From the NCBI GenBank assembly GCA_965220775.1, contig OZ244845.1:1240001-1304000 (forward strand): a stretch of DNA of 64,000 nt. The letters run 5' to 3'. Shown piece by piece: positions 17,056-25,801 of the stretch. The notes below the pieces were generated by a model. The model saw nothing but the letters and a program-made list of their open reading frames with translations. It was not told the origin of the DNA and made no database searches. The number at the start of each line of letters is the position of its first letter. Positions within the stretch are counted from its first letter, which is position 1. Source of the DNA: G963664835 sp965220775 (GTDB taxonomy: Bacteria; Chloroflexota; UBA6077; FW602-bin22; JBCLEL01). The translations under genes and the position numbers were made by a program.

Positions 17056-17880
17056 GTGACGACCTTTCACGATCCGCAGGGTCGTCTCCGTTGGGTGATT
17101 GAAGGGCTAGCAGAGCGAACCGATCCGCCTGGTCTTTCGGCGCTCCGACGAACCTATCAAACGAGAATCGCACTCGTCACCGCAGCGACCGATGCGACGG
17201 TGCGCAGCATACTAGCCGATCACGATTTTTCGCTATTAGTCCACGGCAGTGAAAGCAGATACGCGTCAAACTGGTTGGCCCTGGAAGCCGGCCTGGAGAG
17301 CGATGCAGGCAGATTCCACCATTGTGACCTCGATCGCTTCTTGCATTGGCTGCTCAAATGTCCCCAGGAGCTATTCCACGCGGCCGAGCGCATACCCACA
17401 ACCGGATTGCTCATGTTCCGGCGCACGGAACGAGCGTTCTCCTCTCATCCGATTACTCAGCAACTTACCGAAGGGCCGGCCAACCGCTTAGCCGCGAGGG
17501 TGTTTGGGATTGCCGGCATAGATCTCTTCAGCGGCTCGTTCGGATTCGGCCGCGATGCGGCTGAATCCCTTGTTAGGAATGGCCTGCGGTCAGACGCCAG
17601 CTTCTTTGTCGAGGCCCTCAACGTCCCATTTCAGTCTAGAATGCCTGTCGATAGCTGTTCCGTAGAAGGGCTTGAATGGGAGACGCCTGACCAATATAGG
17701 CGTGAGATCGACCTCCTTGGTTACGAGGAGTGGTTGAATCGATTCCAATCGCATGAAGAATGGAAGTTCCGCACTGAAATGGCGGCAAGGTGGATTGAAC
17801 TATGCTGTAACGCTGGGTCTACTTCTAACGCGAAAAGATTTTCCAGTTCTGGCAGAATATATCCATACCAGTCGAGTTGA
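17056..17880 (+). CDS. Hypothetical protein, possible glycosyltransferase-like fold
   Basis: About 275 residues from a GTG at 17056; the frame is open upstream to 17002, so the start is uncertain. Codon use and length support a real gene, and its stop overlaps the N-terminus of the next gene's open frame. HHCDLDRFLHWL (about residue 105) resembles a DxD-containing strand of GT-A glycosyltransferases, and preceding segments (VTTFHDPQ, RIALVTAATD, FSLLVHGSES) look like alternating Rossmann-type beta strands. This is a fold-level guess only. The C-terminal third is helical and acidic. Adjacent aminotransferase suggests, weakly, a shared transcript. Confidence 0.6.
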   Translation: MTTFHDPQGRLRWVIEGLAERTDPPGLSALRRTYQTRIALVTAATDATVRSILADHDFSLLVHGSESRYASNWLALEAGLESDAGRFHHCDLDRFLHWLLKCPQELFHAAERIPTTGLLMFRRTERAFSSHPITQQLTEGPANRLAARVFGIAGIDLFSGSFGFGRDAAESLVRNGLRSDASFFVEALNVPFQSRMPVDSCSVEGLEWETPDQYRREIDLLGYEEWLNRFQSHEEWKFRTEMAARWIELCCNAGSTSNAKRFSSSGRIYPYQSS

Positions 17881-17894
17881 AACGGGGGCGAATT

Positions 17895-19052
17895 GTGAGC
17901 ACTTCGAAGATTGACCTGGTCAGGTCCCAAGTTCCAGTCACCGAAAGACTTGCGTATCTCAATACCGGCTCGGTTGGCCCGTTGCCCACCATTGCCAGCG
18001 ACGCGATCACGGAGGCTCTTCGCCGCGAGATGGCCGAGGGAAGAGTAGGATCGGCTGCAGCGGAAAGAGGAAACGCGATCAGCGCCATGGCGAGAGAACA
18101 GTTCGCCGGCGTGGTGGGCGCCTCGCCCGATGCAATCGCGCTGACGCACTCCACTGGTGAAGGAATGAACATCGCGCTCTGGAGTGTAGAGTGGAATTCT
18201 GGCGACGAGGTTCTCACCACGAACATCGAACATTCCGCGGCCAGCATCCCCTTGGCTGTACTCGCCCGCCGGCGCGGCATAGTGATACGCGAAGTTGACA
18301 TGGGCCTCGGCGACGCCGACGCGGTCGCCGCTTTAGCCAGATTGATCGGACCGAGATCGCGCATGATAGTGGTATCGCACGTCTCCTACTCTACCGGCGC
18401 GCTGCTGCCAGTTGCCCAGATCGGCAAATTGGCCCGAGAAAATGACCTGATGTACGCAGTGGATGGCGCTCAGTCCGTCGGGGCAATCGCGGTCGACGCC
18501 GGCGCGCTGGGGGCGGACTTCTATTCGATACCAGGACAAAAGTGGCTTTGTGGGCCACAGGATGTTGGCGCGTTGTGGGTAAATGTCCAACAGTTGCCGT
18601 CTTCAGAGCCAACTTTCGCCGGCTATCGTTCGAGTGCTGAGTCACTTCCAGGGGAACTGAGCGAATTTCACCCTGACGCTCGTCGGTTCGAGTTAGGCGA
18701 CCGAAGCGTTCCGCTACTTTCCGGGCAAGCCGCCAGCCTTGACTGGCTGCAGAATGAAATTGGCCTGGAGTGGATACACGAACGAGTCGCTCGACTGACC
18801 GATTACGCCCGCCGGCAATTGTCGTCGGTCGCCGGCTTGCGGATCCTGACGCCGGCAAGCATGCAGGCCGGTCTGCTCTCCTTCCAAGTTGACGGCTGGG
18901 ATTCTAGTGAGTTAGTCTTGAAACTGGCCGATGAGGGCTTCATCCTTCGCTGGATCCTCAATCCATACTGTGCTCGAGTCTCTTGCGGCTTTTACAATAC
19001 TGAGTCTGAGATAGATAGGCTGGCGTTCACCATCGAGAGTTTGCGGAGGTAA
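17895..19052 (+). CDS. Class V aminotransferase family PLP enzyme
   Basis: 385 residues from the GTG at 17895 behind a GGGGGCG. Fold-type I PLP enzyme: AYLNTGSVGPLP opens the family's substrate site, TNIEHSAASIPL has the ring-stacking His, AVDGAQSVGAI has the PLP-nitrogen Asp and Gln, and SIPGQKWLCGPQDVGALW holds the Schiff-base Lys in G-Q-K-W. The family covers cysteine desulfurases, serine-glyoxylate aminotransferases and isopenicillin-N-epimerase-like proteins; the N-terminal NTGSVG and GQKWLCGP favour the last group. No active-site Cys loop typical of IscS is evident. Substrate unknown. Confidence 0.9.
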   Translation: MSTSKIDLVRSQVPVTERLAYLNTGSVGPLPTIASDAITEALRREMAEGRVGSAAAERGNAISAMAREQFAGVVGASPDAIALTHSTGEGMNIALWSVEWNSGDEVLTTNIEHSAASIPLAVLARRRGIVIREVDMGLGDADAVAALARLIGPRSRMIVVSHVSYSTGALLPVAQIGKLARENDLMYAVDGAQSVGAIAVDAGALGADFYSIPGQKWLCGPQDVGALWVNVQQLPSSEPTFAGYRSSAESLPGELSEFHPDARRFELGDRSVPLLSGQAASLDWLQNEIGLEWIHERVARLTDYARRQLSSVAGLRILTPASMQAGLLSFQVDGWDSSELVLKLADEGFILRWILNPYCARVSCGFYNTESEIDRLAFTIESLRR

Positions 19053-19060
19053 CCAGGGAA

Positions 19061-19789
19061 TTGAGTCAGGCGCTGCCTACGATTTGGCCCGTCGCACGCG
19101 TGAACCTCCTTAGATCGGGATTGGCATTCCTGGCTGCCGTTGCGCTGCTTTCGGTCAATTTCGACGCGGCCGGCGCGACCGAGCCTACGTCGAGCGACCA
19201 CGTCTACCAGCTGCCAGACAGCCTGCCGCGATCAAGCTCTGTTGTCCCTCTGTCGGTTCCTTACAGAACCCAACTCGTCGCCGGCGACCCGTATTCGAAT
19301 AGCAACTGCGGACCTGCAGTGTTGGCGATGACGTTTGCCTATTACGGCCTCCCTGTCTCGATAGGTGAAGCTCGCCAGGACATTAATGCCTACATGGGAC
19401 TCTGGAGCTACGACAATGGTTCTAGCTGGCTTTCTTTGAGGTGGGCAGCTCAAATCCACGGACTCCAAACTTACGGTTTGCTCGACCAGGATTGGCTGTA
19501 TGAAAAGTGGTCGCTATTCGATCTCTTGACTGAATCCGCGAACGGTCACCCTACAATTCTGCTCGTTCGATACTGGGAATTGCCCGGCCACGAAGGCGCT
19601 ACTTGGTGGGGAGATCACTACATCGTCTTTCTGGGCTTGGACGAAGCCGGAAACGTCATCTATCACGATCCGGCGTTCCACGGAGAGTTGGGTGCCCGGC
19701 GGACTATGTCACAAGAGCGACTGATGAGTGCTTGGAACAATACTAGCGTCGGGTTGGTTCGGACGGCAATGTCGCTTCGGGGCGGCTAG
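19061..19789 (+). CDS. Secreted C39-like (papain-fold) peptidase
   Basis: 242 residues with an N-terminal signal (about 12-38, ending DAAGA). The catalytic triad of C39-type cysteine peptidases is visible: Cys83 in SNCGPAVLAM, His186 in WGDHYIVFLG and Asp203 in VIYHDPAFHG. The TTG start lies ten bases after GGAGGT. It follows the aminotransferase by eight bases, so the two are probably cotranscribed. Proteins of this Peptidase_C39_2 type are exported and not fused to an ABC transporter, unlike bacteriocin-processing C39 enzymes. The substrate is unknown. Confidence 0.88.
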   Translation: MSQALPTIWPVARVNLLRSGLAFLAAVALLSVNFDAAGATEPTSSDHVYQLPDSLPRSSSVVPLSVPYRTQLVAGDPYSNSNCGPAVLAMTFAYYGLPVSIGEARQDINAYMGLWSYDNGSSWLSLRWAAQIHGLQTYGLLDQDWLYEKWSLFDLLTESANGHPTILLVRYWELPGHEGATWWGDHYIVFLGLDEAGNVIYHDPAFHGELGARRTMSQERLMSAWNNTSVGLVRTAMSLRGG

Positions 19790-19819
19790 TAGTTTTAACC
19801 GCCTGAGACTTCACCTCTA

Positions 19820-20791
19820 TCACGACCCAATTACTTTGTATCCGTTGTATTCGGTGTCATCTCCCGGTGTCGGGTTTTCAAATCCTGGACACGGGTTCGG
19901 ATCGACCTGTATGTAGATGGTATCGAAAGTATTAGCGTCCGCATGGATGGCGTCCAGACCGGCCCAGACCCCGGTTGATCGTCCCGTCTCCAGGTACTCG
20001 TTAAGTTGATTGAGAGATTCCCCATGTGGCAAAACCGGCGTCAGGGAGAATCTCTGCCCCAGCGGTAGTCCTACCACGTTGATTTGCCATACGCCTTCTT
20101 CGTTTGGAATGAGTGGTCCCTGAGGGTATATACGTCCTCCGTCGGCGGATTGCAGCAGGATCATCGCCAGTTGCCCCGAGGCCAATCCAGTGGCGGAACC
20201 CCTGATCGTGAACCCGCTGCATAGGAGAGCTTCGTTGACAGGTGATGCTATTTCCAACGATTCGGTAGGCGGTTGCTCGGAAACAGGGACTGGCGTAGCG
20301 GATACTCCAGATGGCTGCACGGAACCGGGCGCTTGGGTGACGGACACTACAGATGGTTGCTCGGAACCGAGTGCTGCGGTAGCTGATGGACTTGGGAGGT
20401 TCTGGGCACCAGCTATTTGGACAGCCGGTTCGTCCTCCGGCCTGTTGCTGTCCGACGGAGTACCCTCAGTTGCCATAGTCGGAACAGACGTTCCATTAGC
20501 AGCGGGCGACGGACTTGGTTGCGGAGATTCTACCGCGCCTTGAGCCCTATTATTGTTCGGTCTAGGTGTGTACCCGGCCGGCGGATAGGCGTCGACTGCG
20601 GTTTGAATCTGAAACCGATTGGTATTCAAATGCTTGTCAGCCAATGTCATGACCTCGATGCCTTCGTCCCCCAACAGTTGGCCTGAAGCGATCAGTCCGA
20701 TCACGACAGCCGTTCCAACTAGAGCGACAACAGAGCCCAGTACGGCCAACGGCCGGCGTCCTTTTGATGCAGTGTAAATTGGATATGACAT
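19820..20791 (-). CDS. Membrane-anchored extracellular protein with Pro/Ser linker
   Basis: 323 residues. One membrane helix (about 15-37, VLGSVVALVGTAVVIGLIASG) follows a short basic N-terminus, so the rest is probably outside. Residues about 70-180 are a low-complexity Pro/Ser/Thr/Glu linker with near-repeats (GSEQPSVVSVTQAPGSVQP and the related VSEQPP). A compact domain follows (about 183-323) starting IASPVNEALLCSGFTIRGSATGLASG, the pattern of the Gmad2-like immunoglobulin-type domains in Gram-positive spore and surface proteins; this assignment is tentative. Two Cys (CSGF and PCPGF) may form a disulfide. It is convergent with the C39 peptidase. Confidence 0.75.
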   Translation of the reverse strand: MSYPIYTASKGRRPLAVLGSVVALVGTAVVIGLIASGQLLGDEGIEVMTLADKHLNTNRFQIQTAVDAYPPAGYTPRPNNNRAQGAVESPQPSPSPAANGTSVPTMATEGTPSDSNRPEDEPAVQIAGAQNLPSPSATAALGSEQPSVVSVTQAPGSVQPSGVSATPVPVSEQPPTESLEIASPVNEALLCSGFTIRGSATGLASGQLAMILLQSADGGRIYPQGPLIPNEEGVWQINVVGLPLGQRFSLTPVLPHGESLNQLNEYLETGRSTGVWAGLDAIHADANTFDTIYIQVDPNPCPGFENPTPGDDTEYNGYKVIGS

Positions 20792-20954
20792 CTCGCCATG
20801 ATTCTAGGTCAGCAGTACGTTGGAGAGCTATTAGTAAGACTCGGAGAGGCGTTAAGGGCGCGTTCAAGGGCCCGGCCTAGCCATCGGAGGGTTTCTGTTC
20901 GCTCAGAAACTCCGTCGATTTGCGACGGCGTGGACAGAGTAGGATTACTCGGAG

Positions 20955-21959
20955 CTATCGGCGGCTCGCGAAGATCAAACCGCCAGGTAGACTAACCAGC
21001 ATGACCAATATCCCAAAGAGTAGTGAGGCTGCGGCCGCGCCGGAACTGCTTACGCCGACCGTACCAAAGAAGTAGACGTAGGCGACTTCTCGAACGCCAA
21101 ATCCATTGACTGAAACCGGCACGAGTTGGATGGCGGCGATGATCGGCACGTATAGAACGAAAGAGATGAGAGGTAGGTTGATGTTCAAGCCGATGAATAT
21201 CGCATAGTTCACCAGCACCAGTGTGATATGGAACGCAAAAGACCAGAACAGGGCCCACAAGAACGTGGAAGGATTGCGTATAGCCAGGGCGATAGACCCT
21301 GCGACCCGGCCGATCCTTTCGAACCATTTGGGACCAAGCAGCCGGCGAATCACCGTACTGATAATCCTCTTCGCTCTCCGGGACGCGAAAAGTCCCATCA
21401 CGAATACAAAGAACAGGATCAGTCCTCCAACAATCGGTGCGAACTGGCCCGATACTTGGGGACTGAGTAGTAGCCCTATCAACGCGGTAAGCGCGAGCGC
21501 CAACCCGGAAATGAGCCGCTCACCGATCACCGATGCAGTCGCCTCCGGCGCTTTGCCGGTCCGTTTGGCGATGTCGGCTATTCGGGCGACGTCCCCTCCA
21601 ACGTTGGAAGGCAGGAAGTTATTGAAGAACAACCCGACTAGATAGGTATTGAAAAGATAGGGTAGCGAAATCGTGGCGACCTGGGCCCGTAGCAGTATGC
21701 CCCACTTTATTGCGCTCACTAACAGCGCTAAGATGATGAGCGCGATCGCCAATGCAATACCGTCCGGCCTGGCTGTCATGATCGCGGTCCACACGTCATT
21801 GACATCTACCAGCAGGCTGAACAGTAGAATCAAAAGTGCGACGCTGACCACCGGCCTGATCCCTTGTTTCAGCAGATAGGACGCACGTGTGTTTGTGTCT
21901 TCCTTGAGGACTGCTCGGTTTTTGCCGGCTGCTTCAGCCGCTGATTTCAAGTTGGTCAC
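20955..21959 (-). CDS. Lysylphosphatidylglycerol-synthase-TM / flippase-like membrane protein
   Basis: 334 residues with about eight membrane helices. Motifs of the UPF0104/LPG_synthase_TM family are present: LFNTYLVGLFFNNFLPSNVGGDVARI in the second loop, ASVIGERLISGLALAL, and the C-terminal QLVPVSVNGFGVREVAYVYF. In MprF this domain flips or transfers aminoacylated lipid, but stand-alone copies lack the synthase domain and are of uncertain role, often near glycosyltransferases. GTG start. TVP38-family gene lies 40 bp upstream on the same strand, so the two probably form an envelope-related operon. Confidence 0.88.
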   Translation of the reverse strand: MTNLKSAAEAAGKNRAVLKEDTNTRASYLLKQGIRPVVSVALLILLFSLLVDVNDVWTAIMTARPDGIALAIALIILALLVSAIKWGILLRAQVATISLPYLFNTYLVGLFFNNFLPSNVGGDVARIADIAKRTGKAPEATASVIGERLISGLALALTALIGLLLSPQVSGQFAPIVGGLILFFVFVMGLFASRRAKRIISTVIRRLLGPKWFERIGRVAGSIALAIRNPSTFLWALFWSFAFHITLVLVNYAIFIGLNINLPLISFVLYVPIIAAIQLVPVSVNGFGVREVAYVYFFGTVGVSSSGAAAASLLFGILVMLVSLPGGLIFASRR

Positions 21960-21999
21960 TCCATTGCTGTGCGTTATGTGATCGTAGAATCGCCTTAAG

Positions 22000-22707
22000 C
22001 TAGGCCTGAGCCTCTTCGCGCATCACTCGGCGCTCGAATAGAACCTTAGCCATCCACGCGACCAACAACAATAGTGCCACGCCCGCAATACCCCACAGGA
22101 TCGTGGCCGCCTGTCCCAAGCTGTCTCCCAGTAGGGAATAGACGATGGTAGCCGGAAGCTGGCCGATGCCGGTGGCGATCATAAACTGCCAAAACGTCAC
22201 CGGCGTTAGGCCCGCCGCATAGCTGACTATGTCGAACGACACTATTGGAATCAATCGCGCAAGTAGTATGGATCTAGAGCCATAGCGTTCGAAGAAACGG
22301 TCGGTTGCCCGCAGCGCATTGCCGCCGACGAGCTTTTCGACTGGGGGTCGTCCCACTGATCTCGAGATTACGAAGCAGAGCGCCGCCGCTATCATCGCAC
22401 TGCTCCATGACAGAGCTGCCCCCCAAAGTGGACCGAATATGGCGCCATTAGCCAGCGTGATGCCAAAGGCTGGCAACGGAAACGCAACCGATTGCAGGAT
22501 CATCAGGAGGGTCGAGACTAATGGGGCCCATAACCCAAACGAGAGAATGTACTCGCGTAACGGAGCTATGTCGCCGGTGGCGGCGGCGCTCCAGATCCGT
22601 CCGATGGCCAGGTCGACGTTCTGTCTAACGTCAGGCACAGCCAAGTAAACCGATACTAGAACAACGGTTGTCCCGACCGTGATGAGGGCTCTAATCAGCC
22701 TACTCAT
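22000..22707 (-). CDS. TVP38/TMEM64 (VTT-domain) membrane protein
   Basis: 235 residues with five or six hydrophobic segments. The VTT/DedA-type core reads FPLPAFGITLANGAIFGPLWGAALSWSSAMIAAALCFVISRSVGRP, with the re-entrant loop FxPxxxxxxxNGxxxGxxxG and the Arg-rich turn, followed by RFFERYGSRSILLARLIPIVSFDIVSYAAGLTPV. This family is thought to scramble or transport phospholipids and undecaprenyl phosphate. AGAGGA precedes the ATG. Pairing with the flippase-like gene downstream is consistent with lipid handling. Confidence 0.9.
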   Translation of the reverse strand: MSRLIRALITVGTTVVLVSVYLAVPDVRQNVDLAIGRIWSAAATGDIAPLREYILSFGLWAPLVSTLLMILQSVAFPLPAFGITLANGAIFGPLWGAALSWSSAMIAAALCFVISRSVGRPPVEKLVGGNALRATDRFFERYGSRSILLARLIPIVSFDIVSYAAGLTPVTFWQFMIATGIGQLPATIVYSLLGDSLGQAATILWGIAGVALLLLVAWMAKVLFERRVMREEAQA

Positions 22708-22941
22708 CTACTCGTGTCCTCTCTCTCAATCGAAACTAGAGCGATCGTGAGCATTCCCGGCCGGTTGGTTCCTATAGCGCTCGGGCGCTGTAACTTCGCG
22801 CGGAGCGAACGCTCCGGCCCGCCGTCGGATCGAAGAGAGGTTGAAGTGTCTTTGAGGAAAGGTCTTCACGAAAATCCAGCGTAATATAGTGCATTAACTT
22901 GATGCAGTATATACGGAATGGGTCCGGCGCGCTACTGTAGT

Positions 22942-23175
22942 TCAGTCGTTGAACTCGAAGAACTCGCGCATGAAGACGTATATCTTCTTTCGGTCATCCG
23001 GGTCGACCGGGTGGAGGTCGTAGTGGTTGACGATCCGCATCGACATGTCTTTCCATTCAGTCCAGCAGTTCTGACAAATGTTGTCGAATACGCGTTGACC
23101 CAACTCGCCCGAGATAGGAGCCTTGGGTAGTTGTTCACCCTCGTTGCCGCATCGGCTGCAAGTAAGCTGGACCAA
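22942..23175 (-). CDS. Fe(2+)-trafficking protein-like (YggX family) with N-terminal Cys pair
   Basis: 77 residues from a TTG at 23175, chosen because GGAGG lies eight bases upstream; the frame opens five codons earlier. The core ISGELGQRVFDNICQNCWTEWKDMSMRIVNHYDLHPVDPDDRKKIYVFMREFF follows the Iron_traffic family, where YggX has [20 protein letters not shown]. YggX protects Fe-S clusters. This version differs by two C-x2-C pairs, CSRC near the N-terminus and CQNC in the core, which could make a zinc or iron site. The assignment is by recalled family pattern, without a search. Confidence 0.72.
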   Translation of the reverse strand: MVQLTCSRCGNEGEQLPKAPISGELGQRVFDNICQNCWTEWKDMSMRIVNHYDLHPVDPDDRKKIYVFMREFFEFND

Positions 23176-23322
23176 TTGATCATCCTCCAACTAGGAGCGT
23201 CTTTCCCACAGTCTAACACCACCCGTTGGAACCGACGATGATTTCGTCCCCTTGCACTTGCTCTATTAAGATGCCTGAGGTGTGTCCACGACTGCGATCC
23301 ACGTCAACGTCGAGGGCGAATC

Positions 23323-23338
23323 TGTTTCACGTGAAACA
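23323..23338. promoter_or_regulatory. parS centromere site
   Basis: TGTTTCACGTGAAACA, a perfect 16-bp palindrome identical to the canonical bacterial parS. It lies 60 bp beyond the end of the parB reading frame, in the usual neighbourhood. ParB-CTP clamps load here and spread. parS sites cluster near the replication origin, so the window may be origin-proximal. No second copy was seen in the window. Confidence 0.96.
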
Positions 23339-23398
23339 ACCGCGCTCCGGCCGGCCGCGTGGGTCCATGAAGGATAGATTTAGTTCGCTCAAGGGCGA

Positions 23399-24298
23399 CT
23401 AGCCGGCCTCGAAATACTCCTCCCCGTTCGGCGAGCTCTCTGTCGTCAACAAGTCGACTACCGCCGAAAGTTGGTCCCGCGAATAGAAATGTATTACCAG
23501 CCGGCCTCTATCTCCCCTTCGGATCAAACTGACCTTAGTCCCCAATGAAGTTCGCAACATGTCCTCGGTTGCACCGTCCTCGGGGTTCTGCTCGACTTGA
23601 CTCTCCCGGTCCGAGCTTTCCGCAAGCCACGCTCGAACCAAACTCTCCGTCTCTCTTACCGACAGGCCGCCGGCCAAGACTCTCTCTAGTGCCCTGACTT
23701 GCGTATCTTCGTCCGGCAATCCCAACAAAGCCCTGGCGTGCCCCTCGTCGATCTTCCTCGACATCAACGCGTCCTTGACCGGCGAAGGCAGGTTTGCCAG
23801 TCTCACAGTGTTGGCGACCGTCGATCGACTCTTTCCTACCTGCCTCGCTACCTCTGCTTGAGTTAGACCGAATTCGTCGATCAATTGCCGATATGCCACC
23901 GCTGCCTCTAACGCGTTCAAGTCCTCCCGCTGGATGTTCTCTACCAGTGCCAGGGACAGGATCTCTACCGGCGTGACCTCCTTCACCATAACGGGCACCT
24001 GCGCCAGCCCAGCTTTCCGCGCTGCCCTCCAACGACGCTCTCCTGCGATCAGCTGATAGCGAGGCCTTCCCTGATCGTCCAATCCGACCTGAGTAACTAG
24101 TAGAGGCTGAAGAACGCCATGCTCCCGAATCGATTCGGAGAGCTCTTCTGTCGACGCGGGATCGGGAACGCTTCGAGGTTGGTGAGGATTCTCCACCACC
24201 TGGTCGACCCCGATTTCAACGATCCCGCCTGGTCCGTCCCCGGTTCGCAGTAACGCACCTAGGCCACGGCCCAGTCCGCGCTTGGCCGGCCGGCTCAT
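23399..24298 (-). CDS. parB: ParB/Spo0J chromosome partitioning protein
   Basis: 299 residues from the ATG at 24298 (GGAGG upstream); the open frame extends 14 codons further but this start gives the family's usual RPAKRGLGRGLGALL opening. The CTP-binding N-domain has VVENPHQPR, ESIREHGVLQPLLV and GERRWRAARKAG. The helix-turn-helix is LTQAEVARQVGKSRSTVANTVRLANLP. A C-terminal dimerisation part ends in VVDLLTTES. It binds the nearby parS and works with ParA and SMC in chromosome segregation. Unusually, parA is not adjacent: the upstream gene is divergent and unrelated. Confidence 0.97.
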   Translation of the reverse strand: MSRPAKRGLGRGLGALLRTGDGPGGIVEIGVDQVVENPHQPRSVPDPASTEELSESIREHGVLQPLLVTQVGLDDQGRPRYQLIAGERRWRAARKAGLAQVPVMVKEVTPVEILSLALVENIQREDLNALEAAVAYRQLIDEFGLTQAEVARQVGKSRSTVANTVRLANLPSPVKDALMSRKIDEGHARALLGLPDEDTQVRALERVLAGGLSVRETESLVRAWLAESSDRESQVEQNPEDGATEDMLRTSLGTKVSLIRRGDRGRLVIHFYSRDQLSAVVDLLTTESSPNGEEYFEAG

Positions 24299-24526
24299 AC
24301 TGACCTCCACGTCTCCGTTGATTACTGATAGGCTTTCCACCTAGTATATCGTTCGCTTCCGGTATGCGGCCATCTGGAAGGTCGCCGCGAAACCCTTTCC
24401 AGCCCAGATCACAAGGTTATCGCGGCCCGGCTGCGTCGTGATAGCTTAAATCAGATAATATGACCTTGATACCTTGTTGGGACCAATCTAGTTCAATTGC
24501 GGACAAACGAAGATCGGAGGGCAAAG

Positions 24527-25411
24527 TTGAGGATTGGGTTTATTGGAATCGGCAAGATGGGCAAGCCGATGTGCAGAAACATTCTGAAGGCCGGCCATTC
24601 CTTGGTCGTAGCGAACCGTAGTCAGGCCGCGGTCGAGGAGCTCGCGAGCGAGGGCGCAAGTGTCGCACACTCTCCCGCTGAGTTGACGGTTCAGTCCGAG
24701 ATCATCATGACTTGTGTGACGAACCCGGCCAGCGTTGGCGAAGTGTACGAAGGAAACGACGGAATCGTCTCGGCAATTCAGCCAGGCCAGATCGCAGTCG
24801 ACCATACCACCGTGGGTCCTGGCACCAGCCAGCGGATCCATTCAGCCGTCACGGCCAAGGGCGCCGGGTTCATCGATGCCCCGGTAAGCGGGGGAACCGC
24901 CGGCGCGGAATCCGGCACGCTCACGATCATGTGCGGCGGCGAGGAAGCCGTATTCGATAAAGCGAAACCCGCGCTGCAATCGACGGGCGGGAACATCTAT
25001 CTCGCCGGCCCTTCCGGTAGCGGCGCCGTCATAAAGCTTGTGAACCAGCTATTGGTCGGAATTCACGTCGCCGCCGCCGCTGAGGCCGTGGTTATGGGCG
25101 CCAAGGCTGGAGCCGACCCGAACGTTATTCTTGAGATCATTGGGAACAGTTTCGGTGGCAGTGCGATGCTAAAACGATCTATTCCCATGGCTCTAGGCCG
25201 CAATTTCGAGGCCGGAACCCCGGTCAGCTTGGTACTCAGAGACCTTGGGACGATAGGGCAGATGTGCTCCGATGTCGGCGCCAGATTGACTCTCGGCAAA
25301 GTCGCCGAATCCCTGTTCAACGAGGCCCACATTGCCGGGCTCAGCGAGAATGATATGGCGTCGATATTTAAGGTATTCGAGGAATCCGCCGGGATTGAAG
25401 TTGGTCGATGA
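24527..25411 (+). CDS. 3-Hydroxyisobutyrate dehydrogenase-like NAD(P)-dependent oxidoreductase
   Basis: 294 residues from the TTG at 24527, six bases after GGAGG. Beta-hydroxyacid dehydrogenase of the 6PGDH fold: IGFIGIGKMGKPMCRNILKAGH is the Rossmann GxGxxG, VVANRSQ the cofactor-selecting strand (Arg suggests NADP), FIDAPVSGGTAGAESGTLTIMCGG the substrate-binding motif, and GSGAVIKLVNQLLVGIHVAAAAEAVVMG holds the catalytic Lys in the K-L-x-N-Q pattern. It would oxidise a small 3-hydroxy acid or reduce the semialdehyde. Divergent from parB. Confidence 0.92.
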   Translation: MRIGFIGIGKMGKPMCRNILKAGHSLVVANRSQAAVEELASEGASVAHSPAELTVQSEIIMTCVTNPASVGEVYEGNDGIVSAIQPGQIAVDHTTVGPGTSQRIHSAVTAKGAGFIDAPVSGGTAGAESGTLTIMCGGEEAVFDKAKPALQSTGGNIYLAGPSGSGAVIKLVNQLLVGIHVAAAAEAVVMGAKAGADPNVILEIIGNSFGGSAMLKRSIPMALGRNFEAGTPVSLVLRDLGTIGQMCSDVGARLTLGKVAESLFNEAHIAGLSENDMASIFKVFEESAGIEVGR

Positions 25412-25414
25412 GAT

Positions 25415-25714
25415 TTGACCACGCTGCATCGGGGTTCTCTCTTGTCAACAGATGACGACGACGCCCGCCAGGAGCTAGTCCCGCTGGCGACCGCGCCCAA
25501 CCAAATCGTAGCGGAGCTATGGATAGGCGCTCTTCGAGGAGAGGGCGTTTCGGCGGTGATGGACATTCGCGACACGATGTCGTTTTTAGGGGTGTCCAAC
25601 TGGCCGGTGAGACTGCTGGTCCAGGAGTCACGACTCGCCGAAGCGACGGCAATCTTGAAGGATTTTCCTGCCGGCTATGACACTGAACAGTTCGATGATT
25701 CGGGGGACAGCTAG
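25415..25714 (+). CDS. DUF2007-like small protein
   Basis: Up to 99 residues; the start could be this TTG or the TTG at 25442. The core PNQIVAELWIGALRGEGVSAVMDIRD and VRLLVQESRLAEATAILKDF fits the DUF2007 pattern, a small domain with a ferredoxin-like fold annotated as a putative signal-transducing protein. A C-terminal acidic tail (DTEQFDDSGDS) ends it. It follows the dehydrogenase by three bases, so it is likely translated from the same mRNA. Function unknown. Confidence 0.78.
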   Translation: MTTLHRGSLLSTDDDDARQELVPLATAPNQIVAELWIGALRGEGVSAVMDIRDTMSFLGVSNWPVRLLVQESRLAEATAILKDFPAGYDTEQFDDSGDS

Positions 25715-25801
25715 GTGAAGCCGGATACACTCGAGGTTAGAAAGTCGTACACCCCCATTTATCCAACAGTGCTCACGTCAGGCTCAATGGAGCAGCTCTA
25801 A

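Noticed and set aside
22801..22816. Symmetric CGGAGCG-AA-CGCTCCG as a regulator site
   Set aside because: Short and two-base centred; in GC-rich DNA this may be chance, and it is not placed at an obvious promoter.
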